From Poa pratensis (lineage: Eukaryota > Streptophyta > Magnoliopsida > Poales > Poaceae), in NCBI GenBank assembly GCA_947311845.1, contig CAMZMU010000041.1, positions 130,827,840 through 130,891,839 on the forward strand: a stretch of DNA of 64,000 bases. Reading direction: 5' to 3'. The notes below the pieces were generated by a model that was not told the DNA's origin, searched no databases, and was given only the letters and a program-made list of their open reading frames with translations. How positions within the stretch are numbered: position 1 is the stretch's first letter; each line of letters begins with the position of its first letter. The translations under genes and the position numbers were made by a program. This document shows, piece after piece, positions 33,266 through 44,560 of the stretch.

Positions 33266-34227
33266 TGTTAGATTTTGGGCTCATTTAGGCAGCCCAATAA
33301 AAATTTCTGAAAATCTCAAATTGGCCCATGTGCATGGCAGAATTTTGGAGGTGCAAAGTGGTGCTAAAGTTTAGTCCCACATTACTAGTTGGAGAAGACA
33401 AACACCACCTTATAAGGTGGAGTGTTGTATCACTTGGTGTGCTAGTTGAGAACAGAAGACTCTCTCGTGCGCACTCCTCCTCCTCCTCCGCCGCCGTCCG
33501 TCCGTCTCGTTACGACACGCCGCGGGTTGCGGGAATGAGCCGAGCCGATGCCTATATTTTTGCTATTCAGGAAAATCGAGTCGTGTTAGCGTACGTGTAC
33601 AGCTTAGCCAATTCGGATCGCTACCGGATCGTGGGCTGCTGTAACCGACTCGAACGTGTGCGACGTGGCCGGGCCACGTTGTACCCGTTAGGTTTTCCCG
33701 AACCGCACTATATATTGCCGTGCACTGCGTGCGCCGTCACACACCGAACCAATCTAGGTTTTGCCAATCTCGTGCCTTGCGCCGCCACCGTAGTCTACTC
33801 CATCCCGTGCGCCGGCGTACACCGGCGAACGGGACAGCAGGTCTCCGGAACCGCTCGTCTTTGTGATCCTGTACGGGAGTGGCGAATAAGGTTTTGGGAA
33901 GCGCTCCGCGCGACTGCTTTCAAGTTCTTCATCACGGCTCGACTTGCTGGACGATCTCCGGGTCCGCGGGCGACTCGTCTCCAACGTCGTCTTTTTCGAG
34001 CTGCTACTGTCGCCGCTCAAGCTGTTGCCGTCGCTGCTCCAACGATTACTTCATCTACAATCGTTTGGTACGTTCGTCACGTTCCAATGGCTGTGTTTGT
34101 AGATGTCTGGCTACTGTTCATGTTAATTAATACGTCTAGTATTTTCGAGTTTAACATGTTAGTAGCTGTTGCAATCATGTTTACTATTTTAGAATTAATC
34201 ATGGAAATTATGCCTAATAATATAACA
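33266..34227 (+). repeat. 5' LTR of the copia element
   Basis: 962 bp, TGTTAGA...ATAACA. A likely TATA region ('ccttataaggtgg' at 33410) falls in the first part. The last bases differ slightly from the 3' LTR ('ataatataaca' against 'ataatccaaca'). Confidence 0.88.
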
Positions 34228-35526
34228 ATCCAAAAACCTTATATTTGTTATAGGCAATTTCCTGTGTTAAACATGGGACATCTATCTGATGCGCTGAGTC
34301 CGGACAACTTTACCGGTGTGGACTTTAAGAGATGGCAGTACAAGACCACACTGTGGTTGCGATCTCTGAAAGTGTTCAAGACTAGTGAGGGTTTACCTGA
34401 AGGAACTATATCTGACGAGGATCAGAACAAGTTCAAGGAAACCAATACTGCTTTTGTGGGACTCGTTCTGAGTGCTCTAGGCAACAAGCTGTTTGATGTG
34501 TACATGCACATTACAGATGCCAAAGAGCTCTGGGAGGCACTGAACGCTAAGTTCGGTGTAGCAGATGCTGGCAGTGAACTGTACATCATGGAGAGCTTCC
34601 ATGACTTCAGGATGGCTAACAACCGTTCTGTAGTCGAACAGGCTCATGAGATACAGTGCATTGCTAAGGAGCTTGAGCACGCTAAGTGTGCCTTACCTGA
34701 CAAATTTGTGGTTGGATGCATTATTGCAAAGTTGCCCTCTTCATGGAGTAACTTCGCCACAACTCTCAAACACAAGAGACAGGCACTAGTACAGAACGAC
34801 ACATCGAAAACGGGCTAAAAACCTCTTCGGCAACGGAAAAAGGGTCCGTGTCCCCGCCTCTGTCACTGATGTGAAGCCTCACAATGGCAATGGAGATTTT
34901 TATCGTTTGCAATAAGTTTAGCAACGGGCATAATATATAACCGTTGCCTTTAGTCTTTACATCAGATACGGAGATTAGTTTTTGACCGTTTGTGATGAGG
35001 GCTAAAGAAAACAAAAAAAAAAAGCCGGTGACGCCTGCTGCACCGTCGACGGAGCCCTGTGGTTCCTGCTTGACGGCCGCCGGTTCTTCACCTTCCTCTT
35101 CGCCCAGCTTCATTGCGTGGTCTTCTTCTACCTATTTAGTACTGCACAAAAGTCTTGCTCCTGGAGGCGCCGGCTTCAGTGGACCGTGTGGACGGAGCCC
35201 CGCTCCTACGTCTTCACGGCCGCCGCATAGTCTCCAGGTTTCCTCCTCGCCCTAAAGGAGATGAAAAAAATCAAAATGTAAGCTCCTTCATCTCTATACA
35301 CAAGACATATGCTTCTTCATCGGCATTACAGAAAATATAGAACTAATTACAACTAGAACATAGCCTAAACAATGCCTCATATATAGGTAGATTGGACACA
35401 CAAATTTCAGGGATGGAGCAAGCGAGCCAAGTAGGATGCACAAGATCGATGTGTAATTGTGCATATCACAAGGATCACTAGCGCCACCCCGGATCACACG
35501 GTGTCACCTAATTTTAATCATCGGCA

Positions 35527-35872
35527 TAACAGAAACAAAGCTAAAATCAGAGCAAATGCCTACTAAAAACAGAGAAAATCCATGGATAAACAATTAGCTA
35601 CTTACAACTAGAAAACAGCTAAAATCTATGTGTAAACAATGCCTACTAAAAACAGAGCAAATCTATGGATAAACAATTAGCTACTTACAACTAGAAAACA
35701 GCTAAAATCTATGTGTAAACAATGCCTACTAAAAACAGAGCAAATCTATGGATAAACAATTAGCTACTTACAACTAGAAAACAGCTAAAATCTATGTGTA
35801 AACAATGCCTACTAAAAACAGAGCAAATCTATGGATAAACAATTAGCTACGTACAACTAGAAAACAGCAAAT
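35527..35872 (+). repeat. 83-bp tandem repeat in CACTA-3
   Basis: Units start with 'acagag(c/a)aaatc' at 35569, 35652, 35735 and 35818 (exact 83-base spacing), with a partial, rearranged unit upstream from about 35527. The copies are nearly identical, so the array expanded recently. Confidence 0.9.
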
Positions 35873-35937
35873 CCTACTGAACTGGGGTCTTACATTAGGC
35901 GAGGCGGGCTCGCTTAGCGTCGCCGCCGGCGACGGAG

Positions 35938-36648
35938 CTAGCGCCGGCCTCCCCTGGCGGCGCCTTGCCCTCGCCGTGGACCAAAGAGGGCTAAGGCGGC
36001 CCGAAGGTCAGACTGGTAGACCGCCTCCTCGGCGCGTTCGACCTGGGTCGACGCCTCGGAGAGGAGGACCGCCGCCTCCAGATCGGCCTCGCCCTGACGA
36101 CACTTGGCGTCCTCGCGCTCGAAATCGGCGCGGGAGAGTTGGCAAGCGATCTCCAGATCACGATCCTCCTCCTCTTCCTTTTCCTCTTCCTCCTCGTCGG
36201 AGGACGAGCACGAGGAGGAGGAAGACGGATGGCGGCCGGGGTACATCGCCTGGTGGATCTCGCGTAGCTGCAATGGTGGCCAAATGAGCGGGTGCGGCCA
36301 GAGCCTTCGCCGTGCGGACGAGCGCCAAGGCCGCGGGACCGGCCCGCGGGGCCAGATCGGCGGCGGCCTGTTACGCAAGCTCGTCCCGCAACACCAGCTG
36401 ACGCTGCTGCTGCCTGAAGGCCCGGAGGTTGGGGCGGCCACGGCCGCGGCCGCGGCCACGGCCGCGATGGCCGGATCTACCAGCGCCGACGGTGGAAGCC
36501 ATGCGAGAGAGTGGAGAGAGAGGTCGTGGCCGCGATGGCCGGATCTACCAGCGCCGACGGTGGAAGCCATGCGAGAGAGTGGAGAGAGAGGAGTCTGTGC
36601 GGCGGCTAGGGTTGGAAGTGAGACAGTGAGAGTGAGAGTGAAGGGCAT
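35938..36648 (-). CDS. Acidic, coiled-coil-like ORF of unknown function in CACTA-3
   Basis: 236-codon frame; the first ~100 residues are low-complexity P/A/S/R and may not be translated. From an internal Met (near residue 135) the protein looks more protein-like: a serine run, an acidic E/D block, then helices 'DRDLEIACQLSRADFE', 'EADLEAAVLLSEAS' and 'EEAVYQSDLRAALALFG'. The first fits the ubiquitin-interacting-motif pattern (acidic block, hydrophobic, A-x-x-x-S-x-x-acidic); the second is close. The ORF could be a captured host exon or the remains of the element's own gene. A 60-bp duplication (36455-36592) lies over its 5' end. Expression unknown. Confidence 0.45.
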   Translation of the reverse strand: MPFTLTLTVSLPTLAAAQTPLSPLSRMASTVGAGRSGHRGHDLSLHSLAWLPPSALVDPAIAAVAAAAAVAAPTSGPSGSSSVSWCCGTSLRNRPPPIWPRGPVPRPWRSSARRRLWPHPLIWPPLQLREIHQAMYPGRHPSSSSSCSSSDEEEEEKEEEEDRDLEIACQLSRADFEREDAKCRQGEADLEAAVLLSEASTQVERAEEAVYQSDLRAALALFGPRRGQGAARGGRR

Positions 36649-37145
36649 AGTAGGTTCTTATAGGCCGGCTGTCGGGCTGCTTCTAATGGCAACGGAGATT
36701 ACGAAACTGTCCGTGTGCGATGAGCACACATCGGTAACGGAGTTAAACCAAACTCCGTTGCCAACATATATTCCACTATTCACCCGTTGCCTTTGTTGTG
36801 GGCCTGCTTTACGGCCCAGTGTGGGCATGCGGGGATGTCGCGATTTACCGTCGCCTAACTCCTGCCGTTGCCATAGAGGGGTATCCGATGTGTCGTTCTG
36901 TACTAGTGAGGAGATATCGGTTGAAAACCTGATAGCGTCTCTTGATGTTGAGGAGAAGGCTCGGGCTAAGGACACTGCTGAGAGAGGTGGTGAAGGTCAG
37001 TCTAGCGCCAACATGGTGCAGAAGAACTTTCACCATGGCAAGAGCAAGGCAAAGAGCAAGCCTTCCTTCAACATGCCTACCAAGACTACTTCTTTCAAGA
37101 AGAAGAAGAAGATGCTGAACAAATCTGAGCTAAAGTGCTACACTT

Positions 37146-38670
37146 GTGGAGAGCCCGGACACTTCTCTGTGGACTGCCCAGATCGTGCAGACAAGAAAGG
37201 GAAGGCGAAAGCATGTCAACGTCGTGACCGCTAGCAATGCTGATGGGTACGGTAATTTACCGATTGTGCTTTCAGTATTTCAATCTCCATGTTGGTGGAT
37301 TGATACGGGTGCTAATGTTCATGTATGTGCTGACATCTCTATGTTCACTTCTTATCAGGTCGCAGATTCAAGCGTCTTAATGGGGAATGGATCACATGCT
37401 TCTGTTCGTGGTGTTGGCACGGTAGATCTGAAGTTTACTTCGGGGAAGATCGTGCAGCTGAGGAACGTGCAGCATGTCCCTACTATGAACAAGAATCTTG
37501 TTAGCGGCTCCCTTCTATGCAGAGATGGGTTTAAATTAGTCTTGGAGTCCAATAAAGTAGTTGTGTCAAAGTTTGGACAATTTATTGGTAAAGGGTATGA
37601 GTGCGGAGGCTTGTTCCGCTTTTCATTATCGGATTTTTGTAATAAGTCAGTAAACCATATTTGTGGCAGTGTGGATTCGGATGCTAATGTTTGGCACTCT
37701 CGTTTATGTCATGTTAATTTTGGTTTAATGAGTAGACTTTCCAGTTTGAGTTTAATTCCTACTTTCACCATTGCCAAAGGTTCTAAGTGCCATAGCTGTG
37801 TGCAATCTAAGCAACCTCGAAAGCCTCACAAGGCAGCCGAGGAGAGAAACTTGGCACCTCTAGAACTCGTACATTCGGATCTATGTGAGATGAATGGCGT
37901 GTTGACAAAAGGTGATAAGAGATATTTCATGACTTTAATCGATGATGCTACTAGGTTCTGTTATGTATATTTGTTGCACACTAAAGATGAAGCTTTAGAC
38001 TACTTTAAAATTATAAAGCTGAAGTAGAAAATCAATTAGAGAGAAAGATCAAACGTCTTAGGTCAGATCGTGGTGGCGAGTATTTCTCCAACGTATTTGA
38101 TGAATTCTGTGAGGAACATGGTATTATTCATGAGAGGACGCCTCCCTATTCGCCCCAATCAAACGGGGTTGCCGAGAGGAAAAACCGCACGCTGACCGAC
38201 TTGGTGAACGCCATGTTGGACACTGCTGGTTTATCTAAGGCATGGTGGGGGGAGGCTTTGTTGACTTCGTGTCATGTCCTGAATAGAGTTCCTAACAAGG
38301 ATAAAGAGAAGACACCTTACGAGGAGTGGTCTGGGAGAAAACCATCACTTTCTTATTTTCGTACTTGGGGATGTTTGGCGAAAGTCAATGTTCCAATTCC
38401 TAAGAAACGAAAACTTGGACCGAAGACAGTGGATTGTGTCTTTCTAGGTTATGCTCAGCGGAGCATTTGCTATAGATTTTTAGTGGTTAAATCTGAGATA
38501 CCTGATATGCATGTTGATACTATTTTGGAATCTCGTGATGCAACATTTTTTGAGAACACGTTTCCTATGAAGGATATGCATAGCATTGCTAGAATTTCTT
38601 CTGAGATATTTGCTGAACCTAGTACATCTGTTGATCATTCTGAACAACCACTGTTGAGGAAGTCCTTGAG
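37146..38670 (+). pseudogene. copia pol, protease and integrase part
   Basis: Protease motif 'WWIDTGANVHVC' near 37290, a GAG-pre-integrase zinc-binding region ('WHSRLCHVNF', 'CHSCVQSKQ'), and the integrase core ('VHSDLCEM..', '..DDATRFCYVYLL', then 'RSDRGGEYFS' and 'PYSPQSNGVAERKNRT'). A single-base loss near 38015 creates a stop at 38025-38027, and another frame break lies near 38650. Confidence 0.88.
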
Positions 38671-40270
38671 AAGGATGACAATGAATCAGCTCCCAAGAGG
38701 AGCAAGAGACAGAGGACTGAAAAATCCTTTGGTGATGATTTCATTGTGTACCTTGTGGACAATACTCCCACGTCCATTGCAGAGGCATTTGCATCTCCTG
38801 ATGCTGATGACTGGAAAGAAGCTGTCCATAATGAGATGGACTCGATTCTTTCTAATGGAACTTGGGAATTATCTGAACGACCCTACGGCTGCAAACCTGT
38901 GGGTTGTAAGTGGGTGTTCAAGAAGAAGCTAAGGCCTGATGGTACTATTGAGAAGTACAAGGCACGGCTTGTAGCCAAGGGCTACACCCAGCGCGAAGGC
39001 GAAGATTACTTTGACACCTATTCACCTGTTGCTAGACTCACCACCATTCGAGTACTACTTTCCCTGGCTGCCTCCTATGGTCTTATCGTTCATCAAATGG
39101 ACGTAAAGACAGCTTTCCTTAACGGAGAGTTGGAAGAGGAAATCTATATGGATCAGCCTGATGGGTTTGTAGTAAAAGGTGAAGAGAGAAAGGTGTGCAA
39201 ATTGTTAAAATCTTTGTATGGGCTGAAGCAAGCACCTAAGCAATGGCATGAGAAGTTTGACAGAACTTTAACTTCTGCAGGCTTTGCCATTAATGAGGCT
39301 GATAGGTGTGTATATTATCGCCATGGTGGGGGCGATAGTGTTATATTATGCTTGTATGTTGATGACATACTATTTTCGGTACAAGCATGATAGTGATAAA
39401 TGAGGTCAAGTCTTTCTGTCAAAGAGCTTTGATATGAAAGATCTGGGACAAGCTGATGTGATCCTGAACATTAAGCTGATTAGGGATGAGAGTGGGATTA
39501 CGTTAACGCAATCACACTATGTTGAGAAGGTCTTGAGCCGCTTTGGTTATATAGACAGCAAGCCTTCTCCAACACCCTATGATCCCAGTGTGACACTCAG
39601 AAAGAACAAAAAGGAAACGAGAGATCAATTAAGATATTCTCAAGTGATCGGTTCACTCATGTACCTTGCGAGCGCGACGAGACCTGATATCTCTTTTGCT
39701 GTGAGCAAGTTGAGCAGGTTCATGTCTAACCCGGGTATTGATCATTGGCATGCACTTGAAAGGGTCATGCGCTATCTGAACGGTACAATGAGTTATGGGA
39801 TTCACTATTCAGGGCACCCTGCGGTGCTTGAGGGATACTGTGATGCGAACTGGATCTCAGATGTTGATGAGCTCTACGCCACAAGTGGATATGCATTTAT
39901 TCTTGGAGGTGGCGCAGTGTCATGGAGGTCTTGCAAACAGACCATTTTGACGAGGTCAACCATGGAAGCAGAACTTGCTGCTTTAGATACAGCTTCTGTT
40001 GAGGCAGAATGGCTGCGTGAGCTCTTGATGGACTTGCCGGTGGTTGAGAAACCATTACCGGCCATCCTTATGAACTGTGACAACCAAACGGTTATCGAAA
40101 GTGAACAGTGCTAAGGATAATGCGAAGTCATCAAGACACGTCAAAGACGCTTGAAGTCTGTCAGGAAAATGAGAAACTCCGGAGTAATAACTGTTAGTTA
40201 TATTCAAACAGACAAAAACCTGGCAGATCCCTTTACGAAGGGACTATCACGTAATGTGATAGATAGTGCA
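38671..40270 (+). pseudogene. copia pol, reverse transcriptase and RNase H part
   Basis: RT motifs in order: 'CKWVFKKKLRPDGTIEKYKARLVAKG', 'DVKTAFLNGELEEEIYM', '[19 protein letters not shown]' and the catalytic 'LYVDDILF' (39353-39376). A frame break at 39390-39430 separates RNase H ('[15 protein letters not shown]', 'GYCDANW', '[13 protein letters not shown]'). Another break near 40100 interrupts the end. Confidence 0.88.
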
Positions 40271-40850
40271 TCGAGGGAGATGGGGTTGAGACCCGTGAGC
40301 GTTACACCATAGTGGTAACCCAACCTATGTGATCGGAGATCCCGTGAATTAGGACCTGGGAAGAACAAGCTAGTGGTTTAACAGAGGAGAGTTATTTATA
40401 ACCCTCTCCGTGGGAAGATGCATAACTCTCACATTCTGTAAGGCAGGTTGGCAATATGCCTTAATGTGTTTCTGTTGGCTATTCGTAGCAAAGGTGCTAT
40501 CCTACAGAGCGAGAAAGAACACACCTATATGAGTCCGACTGTTAAACGTCGCAGTCTATGAGATTTGGGTGATCTCTAGTAAGCTCATGAAGAGACCAGG
40601 GAGTATGACGCATATGCTCCACCCGCGGGGTAGGCTACTGGCAGCCACGTACTGGTTATGACTTTGAGTGAAGTCTATTGGCACCAAACTTGCAATTCAA
40701 GGTTCGTCCATTGTTCAAGTTGCTGGTAGATGTAGCTTGAAGCTCTAGGCGGAAGTTCAACTTAACAGTCTCTGCTGAAACACTGGTATATAAACAAGAA
40801 ACGAGGTTTGGCAAAATCTCTAAATGGGAATTTGAGATCTGGTGGGGGAT

Positions 40851-41809
40851 TGTTAGAATTTGGGCCCATTTGGGCAGCCCAATAAAATTCTGAAAATCTC
40901 AAATTGGCCCATGTGCATGGCAGAATTTTGGAGGTGCAAAGTGGTGCTAAAGTTTAGTCCCACATTGCTAGTTGGAGGAGACAAACACCACCTTATAAGG
41001 TGGAGTGTTGTACCACTTGGTGTGCTAGTTGAGAACAGAAGGCTCTCTCGTGCGCACTCCTCCTCCTCCGCCGCCGTCCGTCCGTCTCTCGTCACGACAC
41101 GCCGCGGGTTGCGGGAATGAGCCGAGCCGATGCCTATATTTTTGCTGTTCAGGAAAATCGAGTCGTTTAGCGTACTGTACAGCTTAGCCAATTCGGATCG
41201 CTACCGGATCGTGGGCTGCTGTAACCGACTCGAACGTGTGCGACGTGGCCGGCCCACGTTGTACCCGTTAGGGTTTCCCGAACCGCACTATATATTGCCG
41301 TGCACTGCGTGCGCCGTCACACACCGAACCAATCTAGGTTTTGCCAATCTCGTGCCTTGCGCCGCCACCGTAGTCTACTCCATCCCGTGCGCCGGCGTGC
41401 ACCGGCGAACGGGACAGCAGGTCTCCGGAACCGCTCGTCCTTGTGATCCTGTACGGGAGAGGGCGAATAAGGTTTTTGGGAAGCGCTCCGCGCGACTGCT
41501 TTCAAGTTCTTCATCACGGCTCGACTTCCTGGACGATCTCCGGGTCCGCGGGCGACTCGTCTCCAACGTCGTCTTCTTCGAGCTGCTACTGTCGCCGCTC
41601 AAGCTGCTGTCGTCGCTGCTCCAACGACTACTTCATCTACAATCGTTCGGTACGTTCGTCACGTTCCGATGGTTGTGTTTGTAGATGTCTGGCTGCTGTT
41701 CATGTTAATTAATACGTCTAGTATTTTCGAGTTTAACATGTTAGTAGCTCTTGCAATCATGTTTACTATTCTGGAATTAATCATGGAAATTATGCCTAAT
41801 AATCCAACA
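40851..41809 (+). repeat. 3' LTR of the copia element
   Basis: 959 bp, TGTTAGAATTTGGG...CCAACA, followed by the GAGAC duplication. Confidence 0.9.
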
Positions 41810-41814
41810 GAGAC

Positions 41815-42567
41815 AGCCTGACGTTGTTGGATGCGGACGGGAAGTCGCCGAATGGTCAAGAAAACCACATCCGTCCCGGAGTCGAAGAAGAAGAATGAAC
41901 CGCCGATGAAACTCCATGATGATCCGAAGACCGCCACTGCCAGAAGAAGTACTCAAGAACCACACCACTCCCACGAGTTTCTCGACGTCGCCGCCGAGAT
42001 GGGGCTGAAACCGGGGAGACATTATTGCAAGAAGCGCCGCCGCCACCAACAGAACGCCGCCCCAGCAAAGCTGAACACTAAACCAGAAAAACGGAGCCCT
42101 CCCATCGACGAGGGCCGAGATCCACCGCGCCTCCATGGCCTGAAGGCCACAGAGGCGGGCAGACCTGCGGCGGCCGCCGTGGGAGGCGCGTACCAGATGC
42201 GATCCGCACCAGATGCGATCGCCTCTCTCTCCTCCTGGTTAGACGAAGCGGTACGTTGCCAAATTTAGCTTGCCCAAGGTGTTAATTTCTACTATTCCAT
42301 TTATCTCACTTTCGCATCCCTTTTTACCGTCATCTAGGACAGGCATTGTCCCATACGTTTTTGCATGACAAAAGCGTGAAGATGCTAGTATCAACTTCGG
42401 AAGGGGAAATACCGTATCGCAAGGTGATCTCCTCCTCTCGCGATAGAGGCGGCGGCGGGCAAATCCTCCCGATCTCCATCGGCCAGGACGCTGGCCCGGG
42501 TCCCCTCTTCCTCCGGTTGCCCCTCCCTCCCCCGTTCTGGCCTAGTAGTTAGGGTTAGGTTTTTTCT
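41815..42567 (-). other. Copy B of the duplicated segment, right part (retroposon)
   Basis: Continues copy B after the copia insertion and matches 10608-11384 of copy A up to the T-run 'gttttttct', where the two copies diverge. On the - strand it is the 5' part of the retroposon described at 10443-11384. Confidence 0.8.
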
Positions 42568-43272
42568 CCTTTGGTTCGTCGTTGGGTGGTAGGAGCGGCG
42601 TCCGGGCAAATAAATCTGCCTCAACTCTACTCCCACACCGGCGTTGCCCTTCATGGCGGCGTGTCGGAGTTGGTGGCATCGTGTGCTTGCCGGTCTTTCT
42701 GGTCGGTGGCTTTAGGGTTCTTGCATGTGTCGGCGAGGCGACGACGACTTCATCAGATGGGTCTTTCCTCCTGCTCTGTCCCCATTGATGTGGCGTTGTC
42801 TCCGGCGCCATGGTGGAGCAGAAAGGATTTGTCCAGGAATACGTGCAGACAGTTGTCTGTGCTGGTGACAGATGGAAGATGGTGCACTTTGTGTTGGGTT
42901 CGTAGTTGGAGGTTGACGGTTCTGGTTCCGTACTCCGACGTCTTCGAGTGGGGGTGCCGGTTCTGAAGTACGATGGCGTGTCCGGGGCCGTGCTGGCCCG
43001 GTCTGATTCTTTCAACTTCAATGGTTTGTCCTATGGCAAACTACTTTGGAGGTCCGAAAAGCTGCTAATCAGCGATGGATCCACGTCGAGCTCGGGTGAA
43101 GAGGTGATTAGTCTCGCTTCTATTTGATGGCTGCTACGGTGGTGCCCAAGGAGAGAGATAGGCGTTGGTTTATCACATAGGTTTATCCTATCTTTTCAGA
43201 TTTGTAAGATCGGTGTGTGCCTTGTAACTTGATATTTATTTATAAATAAGACACATATTACCGTGCAAAAAA
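42568..43272 (+). other. GC-rich sequence ending in an A-run, possible retroposon
   Basis: GC-rich DNA with several short open frames and no recognised domain, ending '..gccttgtaacttgatatttatttataaataagacacatattaccgtgc' and a short A-run at 43266-43271. This end resembles LINE 3' ends. No target duplication was found, so the call is tentative. Confidence 0.35.
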
Positions 43273-43394
43273 TCTCAATTCGATCACAACATATGCAGTG
43301 GTCCAAATGCCAGGCCCGGAAGGGTATACATGGTTGCTGATGGATATACACGTCGGTCGTGAAGCTGGACCTGGTCTGCTGGAGGGGAACTCTA

Positions 43395-43795
43395 ACTTGC
43401 AACTAGTTGCACCCGCAACTTATTTTCGGATACCCCACTTTGAAGTTTTCAAAAATCACGAAATAAATCATCCACATAGATTATGTTGAATTTTGTGCAC
43501 CCAAAAAAATTCATCTAAAAATATGATCATATGCAACCTGTGCAAAATGACAAATGAAAGTTTGAATAGTAGTGACACTATTCAAACTTTCATTTATCTT
43601 TTTTGCACACGTCACACTATTCAAACTTTCATTTATCTTTTTTGCACACGTCATGTATGATCATATTTGTGGATGAAATTTTCTGGGTGCACAAATTCAA
43701 CATAATCTATGTGCATAATTTGTTTCGTGATTTTTGAAAACTTTGAAACGGGGTATCCAGAAATGGGTTGCACCCGCAACTAGATGCAAATATTT
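43395..43795. mobile_element. Foldback element of about 400 bp
   Basis: Left arm 'gcaactagttgcacccgcaac..', right arm '..gttgcacccgcaactagatgc'; the arms pair along most of their length ('cattatgttgaattttgtgcac' against 'gtgcacaaattcaacataat'). A 39-base tandem duplication of 'cactattcaaactttcatttat..' (43576, 43615) lies at the centre. No coding capacity. It sits just beyond the 3' end of the bL25 gene. Confidence 0.8.
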
Positions 43796-44351
43796 AACCC
43801 AGCCCATTGAATTCAAATCCCAGGACCAGATAAATATTAAAAGGTACTACGCCGTAGCACAGAACTAGGAAAAGAAGAAACAACCACACCCATCAATGAG
43901 TTCCATGACAACAATGTCCTTGCTGCGCTCATCGGCTCATGGTCTTTCCCACTCCAGTGTTCACCCATCAAGCATTCAATAGATGCGACCAGGAGCTGTA
44001 ACAGGAATGATTGGCACCGAGAGGGGCAGGAGCCACCCCAAATCATCAGCCAGGTGTGTGTCAATTCATCCAGGCACAAAAACAAAGGATCTACAAGAAT
44101 GTAGAGTCATGCCCCTCAACTGAGAATGCCAAGATATATTATTTTATGAATTACAGCCAAAGATTGTTCATGGGACTGTTCTTCAGCCTGTTCATTCGTA
44201 ACACAATAAACTTGTCTGAATCTACTACTGGCAACCAGGAACCTACCAAAGAGATTTACCAAAAGCATACACGGAGAGAGATTAACTTCTTAGGCCTCTG
44301 TACCAACTATGGTAGGTACATGTCTCCAACTCTAGACGGTTGAACGGGTTC

Positions 44352-44560
44352 CTACTCAGCTGGCTTTGAGGCCAAGACCTTGCAGACTGGCATCGTCTCG
44401 TTTTTACTCAGTAACTTGAGAGATGGATGGACGGGGATGTCCTGCATTAATACCCTATCCCCAATGTCAAGATTTGTCAGGTCCACCTCGATTTTTTTAG
44501 GGATCTGCTCAGCTGGGCACAGATAAACCAAGCTGGTCCTTATTTTCTGCAAGAAGCCAC
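44352..44560 (-). CDS. bL25 exon 3 (C-terminal domain)
   Basis: Acceptor GCAG precedes the GT that completes the Gly codon begun in exon 2; the frame is open to TAG at 44352-44354. It encodes 'GFLQKIRTSLVYL...' to '...VLASKPAE'. No internal disruption. Confidence 0.9.

Larger units (their letters stand above)
34784..36908. mobile_element. Non-autonomous CACTA element nested in copia gag, TSD AGG (CACTA-3)
   Basis: Starts CACTAGTACAGAACG and ends with its exact complement; the terminal inverted repeats match over 23 bases. Flanking AGG triplets lie at 34781-34783 and 36909-36911. Subterminal motifs of the 'ggcaacgg/ccgttgcc' type repeat at both ends. Length 2125 bp. No transposase is present; it holds an 83-bp tandem repeat and one long - strand ORF. 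Confidence 0.93.
34273..37231 (+). pseudogene. copia gag, split by the CACTA insertion
   Basis: ATG at 34273. The region to 34783 encodes a UBN2-type copia capsid (TGVDFKRWQYKTTLWL.., 'A.ELWEALNAKFG', 'LEHAKCALPDKFVVGCIIAKLPSSW'). It is interrupted at 34784 by a CACTA element and resumes in the same frame at 36912, ending with a CCHC zinc knuckle (CYTCGEPGHFSVDC, 37138-37179) and a short basic tail. Without the insertion and its AGG duplication the frame is continuous. Confidence 0.88.
33266..41809 (+). mobile_element. Ty1/copia LTR retrotransposon, TSD GAGAC, with nested CACTA
   Basis: LTRs at 33266-34227 and 40851-41809 start TGTTAGA and end ACA. Target copies GAGAC lie at 33261-33265 and 41810-41814, and copy A shows the uninterrupted target. 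A purine tract 'ggtggggga' precedes the 3' LTR. Gag-protease-integrase-RT-RNase H order is copia. The coding region carries several single-base frameshifts and a 2.1 kb CACTA insertion in gag, so it is inactive. The LTRs are similar but not identical. Confidence 0.93.

Noticed and set aside
33328..34818. 496-codon ORF as a single host protein
   Set aside because: Its first ~315 codons run through the 5' LTR; only the part from 34273 is copia gag, and the end reads into the CACTA insertion.
35569..35872. CRISPR-like array
   Set aside because: Contiguous 83-bp tandem repeats without spacers, in a plant transposon.
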